A DNA stretch of 5,937 bases, from the NCBI GenBank assembly GCA_943325435.2, contig CALPPK020000091.1, positions 1 through 5,937 on the forward strand, in the 5' to 3' direction. The position numbers were made by a program, and so were the translations under genes. Shown here one piece after another: positions 1-5,876 of this stretch. Every line of letters begins with the position of its first letter. The stretch's first letter is position 1. This DNA is from Bifidobacterium breve (GTDB lineage Bacteria; Actinomycetota; Acidimicrobiia; Acidimicrobiales; Ilumatobacteraceae). Below the pieces are notes generated by a model. The model saw only the letters and a list, made by a program, of their open reading frames with translations. It had not been told where the DNA came from and searched no databases.

Positions 1-960
1 TGGGTTACCTGAACCGAACAATGAACCGACAAGTTGCTTTTCCATCAATGTGAGGTCGAGAAGGCTCATGTTTGCGCCGCCCATTTCAAATGCAGGGTGA
101 ATGTTGGTGACAACAACACGGCCGCGCTTTGCAGCAAGTGCCATCGCTTCGCCAATCATTTGTCCGTCGCCGACACCCATTGTCATGATGACTTTGTTTG
201 CCATGGTTCCCCATGTGAGGTCTTGCAACAATGGCAATGCTTCAGCCATTGAAGTCGCAGTGTGTGTTGCACCGAATTCCATTGCCTTTTCACGCTTGAA
301 CTCAACTGGGTCGATTGCAACGATGCGCTTTGCACCGGCAAGGCGAGCGCCTTGAATTGCATTTGCGCCGATACCGCCAACACCAACGACTACAACTGTG
401 TCGCCAGGAGCGACGTCTGCTGCATACACAGCGGAACCCCAACCGGTGACAACACCACAACCGAGAAGACATGCCTTCTCTAATGGAACGTCTTTTTCAA
501 TTTTGATGCAAGAAGCTTCGTTAACAACTGTGTGCTTCGCGAACGTACCGAGCATGCACATGAGAGTGAGGTCTTTGCCGCCAGCGTGATGGCGTGACGT
601 GCCATCAGTTACTTGCATGCCGAGACCCATGAGCGCACCAAGGTCACACAAGTTCTGGTGTCCGGTTGAGCAACTTGGGCAACGACCACATGACGGGATG
701 AACCCGAACACCACATGGTCTCCAACTTCGAGCCAGCTGACTCCTTCGCCAACAGCTTCAACAACTCCGGCGCCTTCGTGGCCACCAATGATGGGCAATG
801 CGAATGGCAGGTCGCCAGTAGTGAGGTGTTCGTCTGAGTGGCACATGCCTGAAGCGGCAATCTTCACCAAGACTTCGCCGGCCTTCGGCGCATCGAGTTC
901 AATTTCTTCAACGCTCCACGGAGCATTTACTTCCCACAGAATTGCGGCGGTTGTCTTCAT
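1..960 (-). CDS. NDMA-dependent-type zinc alcohol dehydrogenase, mycofactocin-associated (3' end outside window)
   Basis: Medium-chain zinc alcohol dehydrogenase, cytosolic. Reading down from the ATG at 960-958 the frame is open for 320 codons to the window edge; the family is about 370 residues, so roughly 50 C-terminal residues are missing. Visible motifs: catalytic zinc ligands C40, H61/E62 (GGHEGAG) and C168 (CGVVTG); structural zinc cysteines C91, C94, C97 and C105; Rossmann motif GVGGIG at 193-198, with D217 ending the next strand (IVAID), as expected for NAD(H). The sequence resembles the NDMA-dependent alcohol dehydrogenases (Rxyl_3153 type), which keep nicotinamide tightly bound and depend on mycofactocin for re-oxidation. 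That is family knowledge recalled, not a search result. The divergent position next to mftA supports it. The start is backed by AAAGGGG six nt upstream (966-972). Alternative: an ordinary class III-like alcohol/formaldehyde dehydrogenase. The physiological alcohol cannot be read from the sequence. Confidence 0.93.
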   Translation of the reverse strand, partial: MKTTAAILWEVNAPWSVEEIELDAPKAGEVLVKIAASGMCHSDEHLTTGDLPFALPIIGGHEGAGVVEAVGEGVSWLEVGDHVVFGFIPSCGRCPSCSTGHQNLCDLGALMGLGMQVTDGTSRHHAGGKDLTLMCMLGTFAKHTVVNEASCIKIEKDVPLEKACLLGCGVVTGWGSAVYAADVAPGDTVVVVGVGGIGANAIQGARLAGAKRIVAIDPVEFKREKAMEFGATHTATSMAEALPLLQDLTWGTMANKVIMTMGVGDGQMIGEAMALAAKRGRVVVTNIHPAFEMGGANMSLLDLTLMEKQLVGSLFGSGNP

Positions 961-965
961 GGAAG

Positions 966-972
966 CCCCTTT
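966..972 (-). promoter_or_regulatory. Shine-Dalgarno of the alcohol dehydrogenase
   Basis: Reads AAAGGGG on the - strand and ends 5 nt before the ATG at 960. It is one of the few strong ribosome-binding sites in the window and fixes the start of the dehydrogenase. Confidence 0.7.
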
Positions 973-978
973 GTTTGG

Positions 979-996
979 CTGCCAGGTGCCTGGCAG
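979..996. promoter_or_regulatory. Perfect inverted repeat, candidate operator in the divergent control region
   Basis: CTGCCAGG-TG-CCTGGCAG: two perfect 8-bp arms around a 2-bp spacer, lying 18 bp before the dehydrogenase start and 71 bp before mftA. Neither strand has a T-run after it, so a terminator is unlikely. The form suits a dimeric repressor, and mycofactocin clusters are commonly controlled by the TetR-family regulator MftR. Assigning this site to MftR is inference, because no regulator gene is in the window. Its position just downstream of a candidate -10 (1013-1008, - strand) would let a bound protein block dehydrogenase transcription. As RNA it could also form a short hairpin in the dehydrogenase 5' leader. 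Confidence 0.6.
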
Positions 997-1007
997 GGTC
1001 TCCTCTG

Positions 1008-1013
1008 AGATTA
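1008..1013 (-). promoter_or_regulatory. Candidate -10 box for the dehydrogenase
   Basis: TAATCT on the - strand fits the actinobacterial TAnnnT -10 pattern and lies about 48 nt from the dehydrogenase start. No convincing -35 is seen at the expected distance, so this is only a candidate. The 979-996 palindrome would fall just after the predicted transcription start. Confidence 0.3.
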
Positions 1014-1054
1014 CTCATTCGCACCACATATTCTCTAGTGGGCTCTGGGGCGGG

Positions 1055-1060
1055 TACTCT
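1055..1060 (+). promoter_or_regulatory. Candidate -10 box for the mft operon (possibly leaderless)
   Basis: TACTCT fits TAnnnT and ends 7 nt before the A of the mftA ATG (1068), the spacing that would start transcription on the start codon itself. mftA also lacks a well-spaced Shine-Dalgarno: GGGGCGGG at 1047-1054 is 13 nt away. Together these fit a leaderless mRNA, which is common in actinobacteria. A second TAnnnT box, TATTCT at 1029-1034, would instead give a leader of about 27 nt. Neither has a clear -35. Confidence 0.35.
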
Positions 1061-1067
1061 CGTAGGC

Positions 1068-1190
1068 ATGGATAAGGACACCACCCCACAGTCAGTACCC
1101 GAGCAGGCCTCAGCCAGCGTGGAAAGCCCCATCGTCGAGGAACTTCTCGTCGAGGAGATTTCTATCGACGGCATGTGCGGCGTCTACTAA
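1068..1190 (+). CDS. mftA: Mycofactocin precursor peptide MftA
   Basis: Ribosomally made 40-residue precursor of the redox cofactor mycofactocin. The diagnostic C-terminus IDGMCGVY occupies residues 33-40. In the known pathway MftC acts on the last two residues, V39 and Y40 (decarboxylation of Tyr and cross-link to Val), and MftE then cuts after G38. Residues 1-20 are a polar, variable N-terminus; the acidic stretch 22-31 (IVEELLVEEI) is the likely leader segment bound by MftB. The start at 1068 is preferred because it gives a length near the usual 30-40 residues and begins MDKD, like other MftA leaders as I recall them. The frame stays open further upstream, but an earlier start would run into the divergent gene. 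It is the first gene of the operon, 15 nt before mftB. Confidence 0.96.
   Translation: MDKDTTPQSVPEQASASVESPIVEELLVEEISIDGMCGVY
1132..1156 (+). repeat. 10-bp direct repeat inside mftA
   Basis: TCGTCGAGGA occurs at 1132-1141 and again at 1147-1156, exactly five codons apart. It encodes the two VEE units of the leader helix. It may be a small internal duplication or simply two similar acidic turns with the same codons. Confidence 0.6.
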
Positions 1191-1205
1191 CTAGCTCGAC
1201 GCCTC

Positions 1206-1475
1206 ATGACAGTCACGCTTGAGTCCGCGTGCGAACTGCACCCTCAAGTCGCGATCCGGCCTGAACCTTTTGGTGCGCTCGCCTATCACTACGGCAACCG
1301 TCGCTTAGTTTTTCTTCGTCACCCAGACATTGTCCGAGTTGTCAAGACAATGGGCGAACATTCGTCATTGCGCGACACGTTCGTTGCTGAAGGCGTCGCC
1401 GAATCTCGGTGGCCCTCATTCATTGAAGCTCTTTCTTCACTCACTACATCGGAGATAATTCGTGTCCTCTCATAG
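1206..1475 (+). CDS. mftB: Mycofactocin RRE chaperone MftB
   Basis: Small (89 aa) PqqD-like RiPP recognition element that binds the MftA leader and delivers it to MftC. The recognisable family segment is residues 12-37, from HPQVAIRPEPFGALAYHYGN onward (RPEPFGAL, then YHYGNRRLVFL), forming the predicted beta-strands; a helical part follows (about 38-50 and 68-87). The length is close to that of other MftB proteins. It starts at ATG 1206, 15 nt after the mftA stop, with no purine-rich Shine-Dalgarno before it, so translation probably depends on ribosomes leaving mftA. The 3' end overlaps mftC by 14 nt. No in-frame alternative start looks better. Confidence 0.93.
   Translation: MTVTLESACELHPQVAIRPEPFGALAYHYGNRRLVFLRHPDIVRVVKTMGEHSSLRDTFVAEGVAESRWPSFIEALSSLTTSEIIRVLS
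1451..1456 (+). promoter_or_regulatory. Shine-Dalgarno of mftC inside the end of mftB
   Basis: GGAGAT lies 5 nt before the GTG at 1462 and within the mftB coding region. It decides for GTG 1462 over the in-frame ATG at 1489, which has no such site, and implies that mftC is initiated by ribosomes finishing mftB. Confidence 0.65.
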
Positions 1476-2589
1476 CCTTGGCCAACAAATGAAGCAGGGG
1501 CTCGATGCTCCTATCTGTCTCACGTGGGAACTGACATACGCATGCAACTTGGCGTGTGTTCATTGTTTGTCGAGCAGCGGACAACGCGATGATCGTGAAT
1601 TGTCAACGGAACAAGCGAAAGCCGTTCTTGATGAACTCGCAGCGTTGCAAGTGTTTTACATCAACATCGGTGGTGGCGAGCCAATGATTCGCCGTGACTT
1701 CTTTGAAATTGTTGAACATTCAATTGCTAACAACATTGGCGTCAAGTTCTCTACGAACGGCGCATTCATTGACCAGAAGAATGCAGAGCGCCTGGCTGCA
1801 ATGGATTATCTCGATATTCAAATCAGTCTCGACGGAACTGATGCAGTTACCAACGACGCAGTGCGCGGTGAAGGTTCTTACGACACAGCGATTCGTGCGA
1901 TGGACAATTTGAAAGCCGCCGGTTTCGGACAATTCAAAATCTCAGTAGTCGTGACACGCCACAACGTTGATCAACTTGATGAATTCAAAGCTCTTGCTGA
2001 TTCATACGGCGCTCAGTTGCGCATCACTCGTTTGCGTCCAGCAGGCCGCGGCGCAGACACATGGGATGAACTTCACCCCACAAATGCTCAACAGCGCCAG
2101 ATCTACAACTGGTTGCTTGCGCACGGAGAAAATGTCCTCACTGGCGATTCGTTCTTCCATCTCAATGCATTCGGTGAATCATTGCCAGGTTTGAACCTGT
2201 GTGGTGCTGGCCGAGTGGTGTGCCTCATCGACCCAATCGGTGATGTCTACGCGTGTCCATTTGTTATTCACGACACTTTCAAAGCTGGCAATGTTCTTGA
2301 AGATGGTGGTTTCACCCACGTGTGGCGTGAATCAGATCTATTCACCGAACTGCGCGAGCCACAAAGTGCGGGTGCATGCGCTTCATGTGGTGCATTCGAC
2401 GCTTGTCAGGGTGGATGCATGGCTGCCAAGTTCTTTACCGGGCTCCCCTTAGATGGCCCAGACCCCGAATGCGTAACAGGTCATGGCGAGGTGCTGTTAC
2501 CTTCAGTCCCCGTCTCGCTTGTCCCCCGTCCGTCAATGGACCATTCAAAGCCAGCACGAACCCTCATAAAGAGTAAAGTTTCTACGTGA
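1462..2589 (+). CDS. mftC: Mycofactocin radical SAM maturase MftC
   Basis: Radical S-adenosylmethionine enzyme that modifies the C-terminal Val-Tyr of MftA, first by oxidative decarboxylation of Tyr and then by carbon-carbon bond formation with Val. In the 375-residue protein the SAM-cluster motif is C28xxxC32xxC35 within LTYACNLACVHCLSS, followed by the SAM-binding GGGEP (70-74) and a TIM-barrel core to about residue 235. The C-terminal SPASM region has cysteines at 247, 254, 265, 306, 309, 315, 319 and 337, enough for auxiliary Fe-S clusters. Length and motif order are normal for the family, and no catalytic residue is missing. The GTG start has a good Shine-Dalgarno and overlaps mftB by 14 nt. 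An alternative start at ATG 1489 would only remove nine residues. The stop overlaps the next gene in a GTGA, so downstream coupling is likely. Confidence 0.97.
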   Translation: MSSHSLGQQMKQGLDAPICLTWELTYACNLACVHCLSSSGQRDDRELSTEQAKAVLDELAALQVFYINIGGGEPMIRRDFFEIVEHSIANNIGVKFSTNGAFIDQKNAERLAAMDYLDIQISLDGTDAVTNDAVRGEGSYDTAIRAMDNLKAAGFGQFKISVVVTRHNVDQLDEFKALADSYGAQLRITRLRPAGRGADTWDELHPTNAQQRQIYNWLLAHGENVLTGDSFFHLNAFGESLPGLNLCGAGRVVCLIDPIGDVYACPFVIHDTFKAGNVLEDGGFTHVWRESDLFTELREPQSAGACASCGAFDACQGGCMAAKFFTGLPLDGPDPECVTGHGEVLLPSVPVSLVPRPSMDHSKPARTLIKSKVST

Positions 2590-3176
2590 ATTCTTTTGTC
2601 GCAGTAGGTGCGATCATCATCGCGTATTTCTGCGGCACTTTGCCAATAGCAATTCTGATTGCAAAGTCAAAGGGCATCGACATCACAACATTCGGTTCAG
2701 GTAATCCGGGCGCAAGCAATGTCGCCAGAGCCCTCGGCACTAAGTACGGCGTCCTTGTCTTCGTCGGCGACGCCCTCAAGGGTGCCCTTCCCGTCGCTGC
2801 GGTGATGTCGGATCGTCCGATTGCATACGCATGTGCTGCTGCAACCGTGTTAGGCCATGTATTTCCGATCACTCGCAAGTTCAAAGGTGGCAAGGGCGTT
2901 GCAACTGGAGCCGGAAGTTTGTTGCCGCTCCACCCCTTTCTTCTCATTGGCGCAGCACTCACATGGCTTCTCGTGACAAAAATTTCGAAGAAGGCATCAA
3001 TTGCATCTATTGCAATCGTGCCGGTACTAGTTGTTGCTTTCATCATTAGCGGAACGCCGGGGTGGGAAATATTCGCACTCATCGGTATTGGTGCCTTGGT
3101 AGAGATTCGACACGCGTCGAATATCAAGCGTCTTTTGTCGGGAACCGAGCCCCCTGTCACGGGCTCAACCGTCTAA
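2586..3176 (+). CDS. PlsY-type acyl-phosphate:glycerol-3-phosphate acyltransferase
   Basis: Integral membrane protein of 196 residues with all three PlsY signature motifs: GSGNPGASN at 37-45, the KFKGGKGVAT segment at 98-107 preceded by GHVFPI (90-95), and RHxxNIKRLLSGTE at 175-188. Hydrophobic segments lie near 5-25, 55-74, 78-94, 112-131, 138-155 and 160-173, and the length matches the family. PlsY moves an acyl group from acyl-phosphate to glycerol-3-phosphate, the first acylation in phospholipid synthesis, so by sequence this copy looks catalytically competent. Its place is odd: the GTG start overlaps the mftC stop by 4 nt, with only weak purine-rich sequence ahead, and it sits where mftD is usually found. 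It could be the organism's housekeeping PlsY captured by the operon, or a paralogue with a role in mycofactocin or dehydrogenase physiology. The family is certain; the role here is unknown. Confidence 0.9.
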   Translation: MNSFVAVGAIIIAYFCGTLPIAILIAKSKGIDITTFGSGNPGASNVARALGTKYGVLVFVGDALKGALPVAAVMSDRPIAYACAAATVLGHVFPITRKFKGGKGVATGAGSLLPLHPFLLIGAALTWLLVTKISKKASIASIAIVPVLVVAFIISGTPGWEIFALIGIGALVEIRHASNIKRLLSGTEPPVTGSTV

Positions 3177-3185
3177 CCTCAATTC

Positions 3186-3818
3186 GTGCTTTCGTTTCTC
3201 GATTCATTCTTTAATTGGCTCGAGCACTACTCAGGTTCACCATGGTTCTATGTAGTGATTTTTTCGATTGCACTGCTTGATTCTGTTGTTCCGGTAGTTC
3301 CAAGTGAATCACTCGTCATCATTGGTGGGGTCAGCGCTGGGCTGCATCAACTTCACTGGTCGTTAGTGATCGTTGCAGCCGCTGCTGGTGCATTTGCTGG
3401 TGACAACATCAGTTATCAAATCGGAAATCGGTTCTCAACTTCAATTCGAAAAAGATACGAACGGAGCGTTAAAGGCCAACGCCGACTTCAGTGGGCACAC
3501 AACCAAATTCAGTTACGTGGCGGTGAACTTCTCATAACTGCGCGCTTTATTCCAGGTGGACGCACACTTCTTACTCTCAGTTGTGGCATCACTAATCAAG
3601 ACCGACGGTGGTTCATGAGATGGATTGCTATCGCAACTCCAATCTGGGCAATGTACGGAACACTTCTCGGTTTCATTGGTGGTCGGTCATTTCAAGACAA
3701 CCACACAAAGGCCTTTCTTGTGGCCTTTTCAATTGCAATCGGAGCAACCCTGACGTTGGAAATCATTCGACATTTTCGCAACCGTTTTGGGTCATCGGCA
3801 ACACCCCCACACAATTGA
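3186..3818 (+). CDS. DedA-family (SNARE-associated/VTT domain) membrane protein
   Basis: Membrane protein of 210 residues with DedA-family hallmarks: the re-entrant segment VVPVVPSES (34-42), an acidic motif GDNISYQIG (72-80), and RFIPGGRT (120-127) containing the conserved Arg and Pro-Gly pair. Hydrophobic stretches are near 20-36, 43-72, 144-166 and 176-193. DedA proteins work in membrane homeostasis, and some recycle lipid carriers such as undecaprenyl phosphate or phosphatidylethanolamine across the membrane; which applies here cannot be read from sequence. The GTG start is 9 nt after the plsY-like stop with no clear Shine-Dalgarno. The stop is one base before the mftE ATG, so it belongs to the operon. 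Its pairing with a PlsY-type enzyme suggests a lipid-linked task, which is inference. Confidence 0.88.
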   Translation: MLSFLDSFFNWLEHYSGSPWFYVVIFSIALLDSVVPVVPSESLVIIGGVSAGLHQLHWSLVIVAAAAGAFAGDNISYQIGNRFSTSIRKRYERSVKGQRRLQWAHNQIQLRGGELLITARFIPGGRTLLTLSCGITNQDRRWFMRWIAIATPIWAMYGTLLGFIGGRSFQDNHTKAFLVAFSIAIGATLTLEIIRHFRNRFGSSATPPHN

Positions 3819-3819
3819 C

Positions 3820-4512
3820 ATGACGACCGCACGTCTGAATACCTCTCCTTCAATTGTCTTAGTGTTGCCACTTGGTTCATTTGAACAGCACGGGCCGCAT
3901 TTGCCTTTAGATACAGACACCATCATCATTGATGCAGTTGTTGCCCAAGCACTCGCGACTTCCACAATCGATTCAGACTCATTCATGGTGGCACCAACTA
4001 TTGCAATTTCTGCAAGTGACGAACACGCCGGATTCCGAGGAACACTCAGTACGGGGTCTGCGGCATTAGCCGATTCTGTTGTTGCTATTTGTCGATCTGC
4101 GTCGTGGACACAGGGCATATGCATAGTGAATGGACATGGCGGAAACACAGATGCGCTTGCGAGCATTACTTCAGCATTGACATATGAAAATATCAGGCAC
4201 TCAATGTGGTCTCTGCCTTCTTATGAAGGAGCTGATATGCACGCAGGACACACGGAAACTTCAGTCATGCTTCATGTAGCCCCTGCAAAAGTGCAAACAG
4301 ATCTCATCGCACCCGGAACTGTCGGCGACGCTTCAAGCCTTGTGGCACAGATGCGTACGAGCGGTGTAGCTGGTGTCTCAGCAAATGGTGTTCTCGGTAA
4401 TCCAACAACTGCTACTAGCGAACATGGCGTTGCTGTGATGAAGTTGTACTCGGCAAGCCTCGCATCGCATCTTGCAACACTTTCCACTGAATGGCTGGGT
4501 GATTCGCAATGA
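3820..4512 (+). CDS. mftE: Mycofactocin precursor peptidase MftE (creatininase family)
   Basis: Metal-dependent amidohydrolase-fold peptidase that cleaves MftC-modified MftA and releases the C-terminal Val-Tyr derived core (AHDP). Motifs in the 230 residues: PLGSFEQHGPHLPLDTD (17-33, with metal-ligand candidates E22, H24 and D33), NGHGGN (104-109, H106) and HAGHTETS (141-148, E146). These are the expected creatininase-family ligand sites, all present. The start is ATG 3820, one nt after the dedA stop. The frame extends upstream to a TTG at 3787 inside dedA, but that start is weaker and would add an unconserved-looking segment. With this start only about 16 residues precede the first motif, somewhat short for MftE. 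No Shine-Dalgarno is visible, so coupling to dedA is likely. The 3' end overlaps mftF by ATGA. Confidence 0.93.
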   Translation: MTTARLNTSPSIVLVLPLGSFEQHGPHLPLDTDTIIIDAVVAQALATSTIDSDSFMVAPTIAISASDEHAGFRGTLSTGSAALADSVVAICRSASWTQGICIVNGHGGNTDALASITSALTYENIRHSMWSLPSYEGADMHAGHTETSVMLHVAPAKVQTDLIAPGTVGDASSLVAQMRTSGVAGVSANGVLGNPTTATSEHGVAVMKLYSASLASHLATLSTEWLGDSQ

Positions 4513-5876
4513 CCATCAGACTTATTCCTGATGATCAATGGTTTCGTTCGAGCAAGAAGAACGGTGTACTAGCAGGTTCTCCACTTACATACTTCGGCGT
4601 TACTGATGCCGGGTCAAGAATTTTGGACGCTATCGAGACCAATTCAATGTTGCCCGAAAACCATGCACAGTTAACGGATCGTATGTTGGCTACCGGCGCA
4701 GTTCACCCCGTGCCAAATAGCCTCGCTGCCTTTTCTGAAATCACAGTGGTGATTCCCGCATACATAACCAATTCAGAATCACATGCAGATCTTAAAAAAC
4801 TTGTTGCATGTCTTAGTGGGCTCACAATCATCATCGTGGATGACGCGTCACCGCATGCTGTAAACATTGAAGATGCTCGCATAATCAGACACGACACCAA
4901 CAAGGGTCCAGGAGCTGCTCGCAACACTGGCATTGCAGCCGTGACTACAGCAGTTGTCGCATGTGTTGACACCGACGTCATAGTCTCAACGCAGCAAATC
5001 GCAACACTTGCTGCATATGTAATTGATACTCCCGTTGGAGCCGTTGCTCCCCGCATCACATGTACTAATGATCAAACATTCATTGGCGAGTTTGAGTCTC
5101 ATCATTCGCCGCTAGATCTCGGCCCAATTCCAGCTCTTGTTCGGCCCATGTCTCGTGTGTCTTACCTTCCCGCAACTGTTCTTGTCTGCAATGTGCACTT
5201 GCTTCGCAATGCCGGGGGATTTGATGATTCAATCCGAATGGGTGAAGACGTCGATTTAGTGTGGAGATTTATTGAGAACGGAATCAGTTGCCGTTATGTG
5301 TCTTCAATTGAATGCCCGCATTTACCGCGTTCAACAATGCGAAAAATGCTGAAACAGCGTTATGACTACGGCACCAGTGCCGCACTGCTTGACCAACGCC
5401 ACCCACGCGCTGCGTCTCCGTTACGCGCCAATGCCCTTCTACTAACAACGGCGACCACAGTCTTAATGGGTTATGTCTATTTCGCAATGATTCTGGTGGT
5501 GCCAACCATGGTGTATTTCATGATTTCCCTGCGGTCGACATCCATTCCCATTGCTACTCGTACTCAACTTGCATGGAAGGGTCTCGTCAGCACCACTCGC
5601 CTACTAGCGCGCGCCATTATGCGAGCCTGGTGGCCACTGTTTTTCGTCATGTCTGTATTTTCACTACGCCTCGGTGTGATGCTGACATTTAGTGCTTTTG
5701 TTCCGCCAATAGTTGGGCTCCTGCGAAAGAAACCGGGCTACCCCATCCGTTATCTCGTGATGCGCATACTTGAGAATTTGGCGTACGGGACAGGCGTCTG
5801 GGCCGGCGCTATACGCGCTCGTTCATTGCGTTGCTTATTGCCGGTGATTACCGTGCGGCGTTCAGTCGCGCGCTGA
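4509..5876 (+). CDS. mftF: Mycofactocin glycosyltransferase MftF (GT2 family)
   Basis: Family-2 glycosyltransferase that, in mycobacteria, adds the beta-1,4-glucose chain to premycofactocin. Of 455 residues, about 1-70 form a small N-terminal domain (LAGSPLTYFGVTDAGSRILD and following). The GT-A catalytic domain covers roughly 77-290, with VVIPAY (80-85), IVDDAS (109-114), GPGAARNTG (133-141), the metal-binding DTD (154-156), GED (245-247) and QRYDYG (283-288). The C-terminus is hydrophobic, with probable membrane segments near 308-340 and 374-404, so the enzyme is probably membrane-anchored with its active site in the cytoplasm. Length and domain order match MftF. It starts in the ATGA overlap with mftE, with a weak GGGTGA 6 nt upstream. 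It presumably uses UDP-glucose, as known for the family; nothing in the sequence alone proves the donor. Confidence 0.94.
   Translation: MTIRLIPDDQWFRSSKKNGVLAGSPLTYFGVTDAGSRILDAIETNSMLPENHAQLTDRMLATGAVHPVPNSLAAFSEITVVIPAYITNSESHADLKKLVACLSGLTIIIVDDASPHAVNIEDARIIRHDTNKGPGAARNTGIAAVTTAVVACVDTDVIVSTQQIATLAAYVIDTPVGAVAPRITCTNDQTFIGEFESHHSPLDLGPIPALVRPMSRVSYLPATVLVCNVHLLRNAGGFDDSIRMGEDVDLVWRFIENGISCRYVSSIECPHLPRSTMRKMLKQRYDYGTSAALLDQRHPRAASPLRANALLLTTATTVLMGYVYFAMILVVPTMVYFMISLRSTSIPIATRTQLAWKGLVSTTRLLARAIMRAWWPLFFVMSVFSLRLGVMLTFSAFVPPIVGLLRKKPGYPIRYLVMRILENLAYGTGVWAGAIRARSLRCLLPVITVRRSVAR

Noticed and set aside
979..996. Palindrome as an intrinsic terminator
   Set aside because: No T-run follows on either strand, and it sits between divergent starts, not after a stop codon.
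942..1067. Longer mftA starting at ATG 942
   Set aside because: It would overlap the dehydrogenase coding start and the control region, and would give an 82-residue precursor twice the usual size.
599..1075. 158-codon open frame on the + strand
   Set aside because: Lies antisense to the dehydrogenase, whose motifs are intact. Its translation is Ser/Pro/Thr-rich without motifs, and it is explained by the codon bias of the opposite strand.
2582..3160. 192-codon open frame on the - strand
   Set aside because: Exact antisense shadow of the plsY-like gene, which has all three family motifs. The - frame has no recognisable domain.
3792..4166. 124-codon open frame on the - strand
   Set aside because: Antisense to mftE over its metal-binding motifs, with no family features of its own.
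4703..5059. 118-codon open frame on the - strand
   Set aside because: Antisense to the catalytic domain of mftF, with low-complexity Ala/Thr/Ser composition.
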